The notes under the pieces: generated by a model
The model's input: the letters and a program-made list of their open reading frames with translations, nothing else
What the model was told of the DNA's origin: nothing
Databases searched by the model: none
Program-made: the position numbers and the translations under genes
Source: Porodaedalea pini
Taxonomy: Eukaryota; Basidiomycota; Agaricomycetes; Hymenochaetales; Hymenochaetaceae
NCBI GenBank assembly: GCA_002794775.1
Contig: NBAY01000007.1
Span: 868,001 to 932,000, forward strand
Direction of reading: 5' to 3'
DNA: 64,000 bases
Shown: positions 1-11,800 of the stretch, one piece after another
Position numbering within the stretch: position 1 is the first letter of the stretch
Layout: the number at the start of each line of letters is the position of its first letter

Positions 1-192
1 CCAACCTGGCAGCCTAAGACAGACTTCAGCAAGAATGCAAAGGAGGCAATCTCTGAGTTCTATCATAAACATCCTGGCACCCCTTGCAAACTTGATATCT
101 CTTGTCAACAACTCCATTCAATCTTCATTGATACCAAGCCATACGACCGTGATCATGGTTGGTCAGGACACCTAACCTTGAGGGAGGGGTAA
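1..192 (+). pseudogene. 3' end of chromovirus pol (chromodomain tail), partial
   Basis: The translation contains PTWQPKTDFSKNAKEAISEF, the second half of a chromodomain at the C-terminus of a Ty3-type integrase. The same motif recurs at about 2,986-3,050 and, on the minus strand, near 9,000. The frame runs into a stop just before the LTR at 193. It belongs to an element whose body lies upstream of the window. Confidence 0.75.
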
Positions 193-566
193 TGTTAGGA
201 CTCAAACTTTTTCCTTTCTTTTATTTCTCCTTTTTACCATTCCTTTTCTTCTAATCACTCCTTTTTTATTATATTTAACTGTCTTTTCAATCATTTCCCA
301 CACTTCCTTGCACCTGACCTTCATTCATTCCATTCTGCTCCTTTATGTAATCTCAGACAATTGGGTAACCAGTTCTCACAAGGTGATCACTGTATATAAG
401 GAAGAGGAATCGCATCTGAACACCTGTTCTGCTTTTCCTCTTACCTCTGTGATGACCTAGCCTGAGTATAGTGTGTCCTGAGTCCCCACTCGAGTATAGC
501 ACATCCCAGATGACAGTCAGCTAAAGCTTGCCCAGTCTGAGTCGTCTCCCAGACTCCCACCTAACA
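193..566 (+). repeat. LTR shared by the two tandem copies
   Basis: A 374-bp LTR that begins TGTTAGGACTC and ends CCTAACA. It contains a TATA box (TATATAAG, 393-400) and, 24 nt after it, the 11-mer GTTCTGCTTTT (425-435). That 11-mer is conserved at the same place in every LTR of this family in the window and is the predicted RNA start. The sequence after 566 is RT coding sequence, not a primer-binding site. Confidence 0.85.
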
Positions 567-3176
567 CAAGAAGGCTAAGTACATCATCAAGCTTGACCTT
601 CACTGAGGATACTACAACATCCAAATCCATAAAGGCGACAAGTGGAAAGCAGTGTTCAGAATGAACTTAGGTCTGTTTGAACTGACGGTTATGTTCTTCA
701 GTCTCTGTAATGCACTGGCAATGTTCCAGGCTTTCGCCAATCATATCTTCAAGGATTTGATTTACACAAACTTAATCATTGTATATCTCAACAACATCCT
801 CATTCTCTCAGACACTCTCAAGGAACACATCAATACAATGAGATGTGTGCTACAGATCCTTCAAGAGAATGACCTATATCTGAAACTGGAAAAATGCGAG
901 TTCAACATCAAGGTCATTAAGTACCTCAGTCACATCATCAACAATGGCAAAATCCAGGCTGACCTAGCAAAGACAGAAACAATTGCTAGCTAGCCTGTTC
1001 TGCAAAATCTTAAGAAACTTTAAAAGTTCCTTGGCATGAGCAACTAGCTGCAAAGGTTCATCAAGGACTACAGCAAGGTAGTCCAACTGCTAATGTCACT
1101 AATGGGAGAAAATAGCTGGGTATGGGAGACCAAACAGCAGGAAGCATTTGAGGAACTGAAGTGTCATCTCAGTTCACCTCCAGTCTTTGCAATTGCCAAT
1201 GATGATGACCAATTCTGTATCAAGGCTGATTCATCGAACTTCACACTAGGTGGCATATTGTTACAGAAGCAAGAAGGCAAGTGGAGGGTGATCGCCTACC
1301 AGTCAAAAGTGCTGCTACCAGCTGAATGAAACTACAAGATCTATGATAAGGAGATACTTGTAATTGTTTTAGCACTAAAGGAGTGGCAACAATATCTCCT
1401 TGGTGTCCATTACAAATTTGAGATCTGTTCTGACCATGCCAATCTAATGTATTTCAGGTTGGCACAAAAGCTGAGCTATTGTCAAGCTCACTGGTGGTCA
1501 GAGCTAGAAGAATTTGACTTCCACCTTAAGCACAAATTAGAGAAGATGATGGGCAAGGTGGACCTGTTATTGTGCAAGGCAGGCTACAATGAAGACAAGG
1601 ATAACAAGGATGGTGTTGTGTTCATCAAGGAGGGGTGATTGAACCATGAGGTGGTGAGAATGTCGTATAATGAGGTGTTGGATCAAGTGGGTGAAGCACA
1701 GAGGGTGCAAGACAAGTTGGAGAGGCTGACGGGATTGATAGAGGTCGATAGACTGTGGTAGATGAAAGGAAAGATATATGTCCCATCAATGGTGAAAGAA
1801 TTAGTGCTGTAGGAATATCATGATTTAGCCTTAGCTGGACACCTAGAAGCATCAAAAATGATAGAACTTGTGCATCACAGTTTCTAGTGAGCCTTGATGT
1901 TCTTAGACATGAGAGTGTATATTTGAGGATGTGATCGCTATCAGCAAATAAAGGTACTAAAGATGTCAAGATCAAGACTATTTCATCTGAATGTGGTCTC
2001 TGAGGGTTCTTGGGAGATTGCTATGGTCAACCTCATTGGGGAACTCCCAGACTCAAAGGGACACAATGTTATTTGCATCTTTGTGGACAGGTTTTTGAAA
2101 CAGATGCATGCAATCCTAATAACGACAAAACTGTCAGTGGAAGGCATGGTACAGCTGTATCAGGATCACATCTTCTATCTACATAGTCTGCCCAAGAAGA
2201 TCATCTACAACCAAGGCACACAATTTAATATATCAATGATGAAGGAACTGTACAAACTCCTACATATTGAGAGCAATCTATCAACAGCATACCACCCACA
2301 GATGGATGGTCAAATGGAACATATCAACTAAGAACTCAAGCAGTACCTTCAACTCTTCATTGACCATCAGCAATTAGACTGGAAGGACTGGCTCCCCTTT
2401 GTGGAGTTTGTGTACAATAACCATGAATACTCAGCAATAAAGATGTCCCCCTTCTATGTGAATACAGGATGTCATCCCTTGAGCTTTGACACAGTACAAA
2501 CCTCCTCTGTAAACATGTCAGTAGAAGAATTCACAAAGCACATCAAGGAGACTTATTGCATTGTGAAACATAACCTAGTCAAGGCAGTTGAGAACATGAA
2601 ACACTATCATGACCAGACAGCAGGGACATTAGTAGAGTACAAGACTAGTGATAAGGTTTTTCTTGACAGGTGAAACATCAGCATGGACTCGCCCACAAAG
2701 AAGCTTGCAGATAAATGGTATGGACCATTTGAAATCTTCAACAAAGTAGGAGCAAGCACGTACAAGCTCAAGCTCTTAGAATGTTAGAAAAAGGTCCATC
2801 CCATTTTCAACAAAGCTCTACTAAAACCTGCCATTGAACTGTTCTTTGAGAGTTAGAGATAACCACCACTGCCACTGCCTGACATCATTGACAATGAAGA
2901 AGAGTATGAGGTCAAGCAAGTTATAGACTTGTGTCTGTACTGAGGAAAGCTGCAATACCTGGTAAAGTAGACCAGCTACAACAAACCAACTTGGCAGCCC
3001 AAGACAGATTTCAGCAAGAACGTAAAGGAGGCAATCACTAAGTTCTATTGAAAACATCCTAGTGCCCCTCAAAAACTCAACATCTCTCATCAACGTCTCC
3101 GCCTGATCTTTGTCAACACTGAGCCAAATGACCACAATCATGGTTGGTTGGGATGCCCAACCTTGAGGGGGGGTAA
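567..3176 (+). pseudogene. Chromovirus pol remnant: RT, RNase H, integrase, chromodomain (copy A)
   Basis: Domains in order: RT core (567-1000), RNase H (about 1,190-1,450), integrase (1,963-2,670) and chromodomain (about 2,880-3,070). The RT active-site box reads YLNN where the family has YLDD, so both catalytic aspartates are asparagines and the enzyme would be dead. Integrase keeps the second acid (in YNQGTQF the usual D is N, a further loss) and the glutamate in the GQMEH segment. Stops replace conserved codons, for example INQELE with CAA changed to TAA near 2,329, and CGA-to-TGA changes near 1,327 and 2,671. These are C-to-T type changes. Protein similarity to the element at 6,941-14,690 is high throughout. 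Stretches between the domains hold nothing else recognisable. Confidence 0.85.
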
Positions 3177-3536
3177 TGTCAGGACTCAAACTTTTCCTTT
3201 TCCTCTATTATTCCCCTTTACCACTTCTTTTCTTTTGATTGCTCCCTTTCTATTATATTTAATTGTCTTCCAATCATTTCCCACACTCCTTGACACCTGA
3301 TCTTCATTCATTCCATTCTAATTATTTATATAATCTTAGATAATATAGTCTCACAGTCATTGCTATAAAAGAGGCCAGGAATCACATGAACTTCTTGTTC
3401 TGCTTTTCCTCTTATCTCTGCAATGACCTAGCCTGAGTACAGTGTGTCCTGAGTCTCTGCTTGAGTATAGCATGTTCCAGACGACAGTCAGCCAAGACCT
3501 GTCCAGTTTGAGCATCTCTTGAGCTCATACCTAACA
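3177..3536 (+). repeat. 3' LTR of copy A
   Basis: A 360-bp LTR that starts TGTCAGGACTC and ends ACCTAACA. Its TATA box is TATAAAAG (3,364-3,371), followed by the conserved 11-mer GTTCTGCTTTT at 3,397-3,407. Point differences from the LTR at 193 are mostly transitions. Confidence 0.85.
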
Positions 3537-3639
3537 CTAACTCTGAAGTATGGACTGCTTTGATTCAGTCGATAGAATACATATGTCAGAGTTTGTAATT
3601 TGTTGCTATTTAGTTATCATTAAACTAACTGTTTATTAG

Positions 3640-6150
3640 AATGTGATATTTCTTCAGATGCTACTATTGATAGTTCTATCAATACAGCTAGTGAGAAGCC
3701 AATGGTGCTCTTCAATAACAAATATCCTATTGCTCCTCCTCTCCCACCTACTTCAAGTGGCCCTATCCTTCATCAGCACAATGCATCTCTCTCTGATCCA
3801 CAGCCAAATAAGGAGAACAATGTTCTTTTTCTTGATGATGAATTATTATCTTTTGATGAGTTTGAGGCTCTGAGTGACAATGAGACAGATTCTGAAGCTG
3901 AAACCAAGCTCCAGCCAGGAACAAGCAGATCAGGTACTTCATCTCATATAAAGGTGTCTAGGAAAGAGAAGGGAAAAGGATGCATACCTCTGCTTTCTGA
4001 TGGATCCCAATTGAAGAAATGTAAGTGTAATGTATCTTTGAATGCACTCAATTGAACAAAGATACAAAGTGCTGCAAGCCTGGACCACCATTGAAAGAAG
4101 GTCTAGTGCAGGTTCGCAAGCTTTTTAATAAAATTTAAGACATTGCATATTGAGAAAATAAAGATATTTGGGCATTTCTCAACAAGCTTGGGGTATCACA
4201 CAAGAACTCATACAGTGCGAACATGTCGAATATGTTTTTGAAGTACTACTCAAAGAAAGTCAGGCCTTATGATGAGCAGAGAGGTATGTAGTTTTCTGTT
4301 ATGAGTGACTTGTACTCATATTATGTTTCTTAGATAACACAGACTCTTACAGAGCTGAGATACAGTCTAAATGCGAGGCAAAAAACATAAACAAAGAAGA
4401 TTGTGAAAGGTTGTTCAAAGAAGTTGTATCATGGAATGAGCAGCTTAATGAACTTGATATTGATACTGTAAAGAACCTTGAGGCTGTCTATAATAAAGGT
4501 GTGCACGAGTTTTGTAACTTTGTATATTTTCTTTTCTCATCATCATGTCCTCATCCTTTCTAATCTATTCTAAGGCTTTGAGAGATTTTGCAAGGACAAA
4601 GACATTGTGGTTTGCCTGTTGTGTTAATCTCTCAAGTAATGTATAGGCTAGAAAGTTAAAGGGGTTCATTAGTAGAACATCACTTGTCAAAAAACACTGG
4701 AGCATGCTTCATCTGTAACAGCAGGCCTGGCTTGAGACTTAGAGACATGCACAAGGTGATTCTTATCATACTTATATAGATCTCATCTTGTTAATAATGA
4801 CTGACATTTTGTGTCTAGAGTAGCAGAACTGCAAGAACACAGTATTAATACAAGTGATCTAGATTAGCCAATTTTTGATTTCTACACAAGTGAAAAAGAT
4901 GGCCTTTGATCAATCTTTGGCCAGTACATGAAGAAAGACTTAGGTGAGTAAGTTAGCTTGTCTTTTGAGTTCATACTAATATATTGTAGAATTACTATAC
5001 AAACATTGAGGTGACCCAAAACAAGCATTCAAAGTTGGTGAACTAATCTTACCTTTCTTGTAGAGAGAGAAAATTGATATTGTTGGCATTCCTGACAATA
5101 TCGAAACCAGTAGCATGAGTGGTGGCAAGGATTGCGACAGCAATGATATCAAATTCAAGTGAAAAAACTTAAAACTTGAAGGCAAATCATTTAAATTGTC
5201 TAATGGAAAGAGGCCTGGCACAATGTTAGGTGAGAGTCTGGGAGACGACTCAGACTGGGCAGGCCTCGGCTGACTGTCATCTGGGACACGCTATACTCAA
5301 GCTAGGTTGTCGTAGAGGTAAGAGGATTAATACAAGTCTAAGCTAATACAAGGAGGGACAAGTCACACCTAGGTCATTGCAGAGGTAAGAGGATTAATAC
5401 AAGTCTAAGCTAATACAAGGAGAGACAAGTCTCACCTAGGTTGTTGTGGAGGTAAGAGAAAAAGCAGAACAAGGAGTTCATGCAATTCCTGAGACCTTAT
5501 ATAGCAACAACTGTGAGACTATATTACTTAATGTTACATAAATGAACAGAATGAAATGAATGAAGGTCATGTGAAGGGACTGTAGGAAATGACTGAAAAG
5601 ATGATTAAATATAGCGAAAAGGAGCGATTAAAAGGAAAGAAATGATAAAACAGAAAATAAAAGAGTTCAAGTCCTAACACACAATTTAGAAAATTATGAG
5701 ATCCATTATTGATGAACAAAAAGCAATTCAGAATGGCAAAACACCTCTGTCTGACAATGTGATGCACTTCATTGACTTAACAGATGGTCAGTCAGCTATT
5801 TCATTACTTTCTGTTATTCAAACTGAGCAAGATTTGTAGAACTTTCTAAGCTACTTTCTTCTCTCATTAATTTTGAGATCATCAAGACAATAACTGGTTG
5901 GAAGTTAGTTTTATTACAAGATTGTGAGGCATTTATCATAGATCTCAAAGACTCTTGTGACTTCCCTTCTGCTACACTATCAGATGCATCATCTGCTGAT
6001 CCTATATATGCTGTAGATGAGAGTGCCATGTCAGGTTCATCCTTTAAAGCAACTGAAGCTCTCAATTTTTAAAAGATTCTGACATGGCCAATAGACTTTC
6101 CTGATAGCTTAGAGACCATTGATAAAGATGACTACTTGTACATTGATATA
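3640..6150 (+). pseudogene. Unrecognised fossil multi-exon gene, split by a solo LTR
   Basis: Pieces of coding-like sequence separated by short GT-AG gaps run along the plus strand. One is an acidic N-terminal segment with NKENNVLFLDDELLSFDEF (about 3,810-3,860). Others are NSYSANMSNMFLKYYSKK (about 4,205-4,260), SYRAEIQSKCEAKNINKEDC (about 4,346-4,405), and a later piece with WKLVLLQDCEAFIIDLKD (about 5,898-5,950). Stops interrupt several pieces. Reading continues across the solo LTR at 5,224-5,679 when the LTR and one CACAA duplicate are removed. I do not recognise the family. The repeat context and lack of a transposase motif leave open whether it is a host gene or cargo of a larger transposon. 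Confidence 0.45.
5224..5679 (-). repeat. Solo LTR of the chromovirus family, TSD CACAA
   Basis: A 456-bp LTR in minus orientation bounded by TGTTAGG and CCTAACA. It is flanked by a perfect 5-bp target duplication, CACAA, at 5,219-5,223 and 5,680-5,684. It is longer than its relatives because it contains an internal tandem duplication of roughly 78 bp (around 5,300-5,460, units starting near the CTAGGT motif). On the minus strand TATATAAG (5,503-5,496) is followed by GTTCTGCTTTT (5,470-5,460). It arose by LTR-LTR recombination after insertion into the fossil gene. Confidence 0.9.
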
Positions 6151-6940
6151 TAGCTGTAAATAATATCATCTTATTATACGATGCCATTTACTTTTGTTGT
6201 TGTTGAAGTATCAATCAAGTAGTTTATAATTGATTCATAGAGATTTGTTTGAAAATCGAGCCCCAGTGCTGAAAAGTCATTTGTGATAGAGAATTTGTAG
6301 TAGACACGCACTTCTTCATGATGCAATATATAGTCCTCCCCCTGTGTCCTTGATGCTCATGTTGTATTCTTTAGATAGTGAAGTCTCATGTCTGTGTCCT
6401 CAAGGTTCATGTCACACTCTTTAAATAGCAGAGTATCATATATTATATGTAGTTTGTTTAGATATTGATGCATTATGAGAGAGAAGAGAAAAGGAGAAGG
6501 GATAGGTGCTATTTGCAAGCAGCTCTGGCTACTGTCACACTGCCCAAGATCTATGAGAGAGTTGAATCAGAAAGGCTCAACACCCAGCTAATAAGAGCTA
6601 GTGAAAGCTCATCTGCAAGCATTGTCTCACAACAATAATTACAAATGAGGTCTATTGTCTTAGAAGTTATGGCCTTTGTGCCATTCATTACAAAAACTAA
6701 TAAGTCATCACTGTACTATCCCTGACTTTAAAGTCACTGGGATATCCTTGTGTTTTTATTTCTCAGATATTCCCTAGATATTATATCTGGGATATCCCCA
6801 AGCTTTCATCTCTAGGATATCCCCAAGTTTTCATCTCTGAGATATCCCTACATAATTTTCTCTGGGATTTCCCCTAGATATTATCTCTATGATATTGCTG
6901 AGTTATTATATGATCTTAGACTTACTGCTAAAGTCATTTC
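6151..6940. other. AT-rich spacer with short degenerate repeats, no gene seen
   Basis: I see no coding region. Around 6,340-6,430 two related units (CTGTGTCCTTGATGCTCATG-like) lie side by side. The stretch from about 6,735 to 6,895 is a degenerate minisatellite listed separately. Confidence 0.5.
6735..6895. repeat. Degenerate minisatellite with palindromic GGATATCC core
   Basis: At least five imperfect units of about 30 bp carry the core (G)GGATATCCC or a one-base variant, separated by phrases such as TTTTCATCTCT. The core is a perfect palindrome. Confidence 0.6.
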
Positions 6941-8825
6941 TGTTAGGCAGGAGTCTGGGAGACAGCTCAGACTGGGCAGGCCTCAGCTGACTGTCGCTTG
7001 GGACATGCTATACTTGAGTGGGGACTCAGGACACGTTGTACTCAGGCTAGGTCATCGTGGAGGTAAGAGGATTAATACAATGTAAACTAATGTAGGAGGG
7101 GGCATGGTCTCACCTAGGTCATCACAGAGGTAAGAGGAAAAGCAGAACAGGTGTTCAGATGTGATTCCTCTTCCTTATATACAGTAATCACCTCATGAGA
7201 ACCAGTTGCCCAATGGTCTAAGATTACATAAAGGAGCGGTGTAGCACTCGATTTACGCTTAGGCGTCAGCCGTCCCAGCATACCACCTGCTTTATTTATT
7301 ATTATATACAGATACAAACCCCATAAACATGGTCAAGCACTTCGTTTCATCACTGTCTATCTTACACTTCACATTTCACGTGCTCGAATGGTCACACTTG
7401 GCCATTCGAGCATCAATATACCTTTGAATCTTTCATATGATCCATTAGTAACCTTATAAATACGTTCGAATACTTTCATACACCCATTTGAACACTCATA
7501 CCACTTCCTATTCACACTCAAACACTTTGTTTCCTTTATATTCATTCCATATCCCACTATATACGTGCTCGAGCACTCTTTCCACTTCATATCCACTCAT
7601 TCAAATGCTTATAGTGCAGCCAGATCATGTGGTTGAGCTCAGGGAACGCATTGGGTTCCAGCATGGGTCACTCAAATGATCCTCGGGCCGTCGACATTAA
7701 ATGTATCATGCTTGAACAACCAGATTCTGTTGTTCGCTGCATTCTCCATGGAGCTCGAGCATTATTTATCATCGTCTATCACTTCCAGAGTGTGCATTCA
7801 TCGCCATCATGCCCTAGGAACATTTGGGGACATTTGAATGGAGTTGTTGGAGCACACATGATAAGTTTCTTGGGTTTCATTGGTCTTTTTATTGATGTTG
7901 AACCATTATTCCCCTTTGAGTTCGTGATTTATCATGTTCTCGAGTCATTTCATCCCTAACATATGACTATTCTGACTTGAATATGCACTGCATGCACTCC
8001 TCCACCTCCGTATGTATGTTCGACGTCAGTACCGAGCTCGTTTCGCCCAGAATATAAATAGTGCACACCTTTGTACTCATCCTGCAGAGGGAATACACCC
8101 CCAGTTTGCCCCACAGTACATATTTTGAGTCTCATAAGTCGTCCTCATCTCCAGTTCATCCCTGCTCTACTTTAACAAGCTTGGCCAAGCGCTCGAATAG
8201 TGCGTTCAGTTCACCATATACGCTCGAAACTGATATTCCAAGTCTTCAAGCGCCTGACAAACCCAACAGGGTATCATACCTGCATACTTCCATCGCCCTG
8301 CATGTTCACTCCCTAATAAGAAGTCGCTTGATCGCATTGGGATATGTTTGAACACCTTCAAGCACCTTTTCGAGCACGTTCGAATGCTCAACGAGCACCA
8401 ACCAGGGATCCGAACCATCCAGAACAGCCCTGTACCTATCTCAACTTCAGATTTCAATCACTATAGTTATAGGGTCTGCATTGGGAGCTCAATTCTGACA
8501 GAATCAAGCACTTTGGCAAAGCTTCTGAACCAGTAGAGCCATTGTCTTGAGCATTTGGTCACTCCATTTCTATTTGGTCATCCCTCCTCGACTATTGAGT
8601 CACTGCAGTCTCTCTTGAGAAGAATATAGATTCGCCCTTGAGTTGACCGTTCTGTCTACAAAAAGAGTCTGCAACGCAATAGCAGAATAGAACAAATGAA
8701 GGTCAGGTGCAAGGGAGTGTGGGAAATGATTGAAAAGACAATTAAATATAATGAAAAGGGATGGTTGAATTAAAAGAAATGGTAAAAAGGAAAATAAAGG
8801 AAAAGGAAAAGGAAAAGTTCTGACA
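6941..8825 (-). repeat. 3' LTR of copy B, split by a nested insertion
   Basis: LTR sequence occupies 6,941-7,239 and 8,681-8,825 (444 bp in total). It aligns end to end with the 5' LTR at 14,252-14,690 once 7,240-8,680 is removed. The break falls in the AAAGGAGCGGAATGGAAC segment. The two LTRs differ almost only by transitions. Confidence 0.9.
7240..8680. mobile_element. Unclassified 1.44-kb insertion inside the 3' LTR, rich in TCGA words
   Basis: The insert begins TGTAGCACTCG and ends near CTGCAACGCA, between AGCGG (7,235-7,239) and AGCAG (8,681-8,685), a possible 5-bp duplication with one change. It has no convincing terminal inverted repeat. It contains a TATAAATA box at 8,053-8,060 and very many palindromic words (TTCGAA, CTCGAG, TCGA) in both orientations. 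Open frames here are short and unlike known proteins. A solo LTR of another retrotransposon family is the simplest explanation, but a non-coding DNA element is possible. Confidence 0.6.
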
Positions 8826-8839
8826 TTACCCCCCCTTCA

Positions 8840-11800
8840 AGGTTGGGTGTCCCAACCAACTATGATCGTGGTCGTGAGGTTCAGTGTTGACAAAGATTGG
8901 ACAGAGGCATTGTCAAGAGATTTTGAGTTTATGAGGTGCACCAGAGTATTTACAATAGAATTCTGGGATCACCTCCTTCGCGTTCTCGCTGAAGTCCATC
9001 TCGGGCTGCCAAGTTGGTTCATTGTAGCCGACCCACTTGATGAGGTACTGGAGCTTCCCTCAGTGTAGGCATGAGTCTAGAACCTCCTCGATCTCATACT
9101 CTTTCTCGTTGTCAATAATATCGGGTGGTGGCAGCGATGGTTACTTCTGGCTCTCAAAGAATGGTTCAACAGTGAGTTTCAGTAAGGCTTCATTGAAGAC
9201 TGGGTGGACCTTCTTTCATCGCTTCAGGAGCTTGAGCTTGTATGCGCTTGCTCCTACCTTATCAACGATATTGAAGGGACTGTACCACTTGTTGGCAAGC
9301 TTCTTTGTCGGTGAATCTGTGTTGATGTTTTGCCCGTCAAGGAAAACCTTGTCTCCAGCCTTGTACTCTACTGAAGTCCCTGCTGTCTGGTCATGGTAGC
9401 ACTTCATGTCCTCCGCTGCCTTGACCAGATTGTCCTTCATGATGTGATGGGTCTCCTTGATGTGCTTCGTGAATTCTTCTGCTGACATGTTAGCAGATGA
9501 GGTTCACATCATGTTGAAGCTTAGAGAATGACGTCCTGTATTCACGTAGAAGGGGGACATCTTTGTCACTGAGTGTTCATGGTTGTTGTATGTGAACTCC
9601 ACGAGGGGGAGCCAGTTCTTCCAGTCTGATTGCCAATGGTTAATGAAGAGTTGAAGGTACTGTTCGAGCTCTTGGTTAATGCATTCCATCTGACCATCCG
9701 TCTGTGGGTGATATGCCATTGATGGGTTGCCTTCAATGTGCAGGAGTTTGTACAGCTCCTTCATCATCAATGAGTCAAACTGTGTGCCTCTATCATGGAT
9801 GATTTTCTTTGGTAAGCCGTGGAGATGGAAGATGTGGTTGCAGTACAATTGAGCCATGCCTTCCACTGACAATTTTGTTGTCATCAGGATTGCATGCATC
9901 TGCTTCAAGAATCTATCCATGAAGATGCAGATTGCATTATAACCCTTCAAGTCTGGGAGTTCTCCAATGAGATTGACCATGACAATTTCCCAAAGACCTT
10001 CAGGAACTGCGTTCAGATGGAGTGGCCTTGATCTCGATACCCTCAGAGCCTTTGTTTGCTGACAGCAATCACACCCTTGGACATATGCTCAGATGTCTGA
10101 GAACATCGACACCTATTAGAAGTCTCGATGGATGAGCTCCACTGTTTTTGATGCTCCAGATGCCCAGCTAGTACTGAGTCATGACACTCCCGCAATATGG
10201 CCTCCTTCATTGCCAACGGTACATAAACCTTTCCCCTCATTTGCCACATCCTGTTGACCTCTGTCATACCTGTTGGCCTCTCCAACTCATCCTGCACCCT
10301 CTGTGCTTCACCCACTCATTCCAACAACTCATCTTGCAACATCTGCACCACCCCATGGTTTAGCCACTTCTCCTTGATGAACACAATGCCGTCATTGTCA
10401 TCCTTGCCTTCATTGTATCCTGCCTTGCACAACAGCAGGTCCACCTTGCCTATTGTCTTACCCGACTTGTGCTCGAGGTGAAAGTCAAATTCTTCAAGTT
10501 CTGTCCACCAGCGAGCTTGATGATAGCTCAGCTTCTGTGCCAACCTAAAGTACATGAGGTTGGCGTGGTTGTACCATATTTCGATCTTGTGATGGGCACC
10601 GAGAAGGTACTGTCTCCACTCCTTGAGTGCTGAAACAATTGCAAGCATCTCTTTGTCGTAGATCTCATAGTTTCATTCAGCGGGTAGTAGCACTTCCGAC
10701 CAATAGGCAATCACCCTCCACTTGCCTTCCTGCTTCTGCAACAACACACCACTGAGTGTGAAGTTTGACGAGTCCACCTCTATGTGGAAGGGGCCTTTGT
10801 CATTGGTGATTGCCAGGACTGGAGATGAGCTGAGATGATGTTTCAGCTCCTTGAATGCTTCCTGCTGTTCAGTCTCTCATATCCAGCCCTTCTTTCCTGT
10901 CAGTGACATCAACAGCTGGACCACCTTGCTGTAGTCCTTGATGAACTGTTGGAGCCAGTTGTCCATGCCAAGGAACTTTTGGAGTTCCTTGAGGTTTTAA
11001 GGGGCAGGCCAGCTAGCGATTGCTTCTGTCTTTGCCGGGTTGGCCTTAAGCTCACTATTACCAATGATGTGACCGAGATATTTAACGACCTTGATGTTGA
11101 ACTCGCATTTCTCTAGTTTCAGGTAGAGACCATTCTCTCAAAGGATTTGAAGTATGCACCTTGATGTCTCGATGTGTTCCTCAATGGTTTCTGAGAGGAT
11201 CAGGATGTCATCAAGATAGATGATGATGAGGTTCATGTAGATCAGGTCTTTGAAAATGTGGTTTACAAATGCCTGGAACATCGCCGGCACATTGCAAAGA
11301 TCGAAAAATATCACTGTTGGTTCAAAGAGGCCCATGTTTGTGCAGAATGCTACCTTCCATTTGTCACCTTTGTGGATCCAGATATTGTAGTACCCCCAGC
11401 GAAGGTCAAGCTTAGTGACAAACTTCGCTTTCTTGACCTTGTCGACAAGCTCATTGATAAGGGGAAAAGAATATTTATTCTTGATTGTACCCTCGTTGAG
11501 TTTTTGATAATCCTAGATTAGGCAAAGGGACTTGTTAGCCTTCTTGATGAAGAAGAATGGCGATGCCATCAGCAAGATCGACTTTTGAATATGGTCAGAC
11601 TTCAGGTTCTTGTCAAGGAAGTCCTTTAACAACTGTTGTTCCATCAGCATTAGCAGATAGATCTTGCAGTCGCTAGGCTTAAAGTCAGGTTTCAGGTTGA
11701 TGATGTAGTCCTATGGTCGATGTTCCAGTAACTTCTCAAATCCCTTCTCCGAGAAGACATTGGCATAGTCGTTAAGATATGCAGGCCAGGATGCCTTATC

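Larger units (their letters stand above)
1..3536 (+). mobile_element. Decayed Ty3/sushi-type chromovirus, tandem copy sharing an LTR (copy A)
   Basis: The order is: end of a pol gene (1-192), LTR (193-566), pol from mid reverse transcriptase to chromodomain (567-3176), LTR (3177-3536). Both LTRs begin TGT(T/C)AGGACTC and end CTAACA. The sequence after the first LTR enters directly into the reverse transcriptase core, so the primer-binding site, gag, protease and the start of RT are missing. This looks like a tandem array formed by LTR recombination followed by an internal deletion. Many in-frame stops make it non-autonomous. The left end lies outside the window, so no target duplication can be checked. 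Confidence 0.85.
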
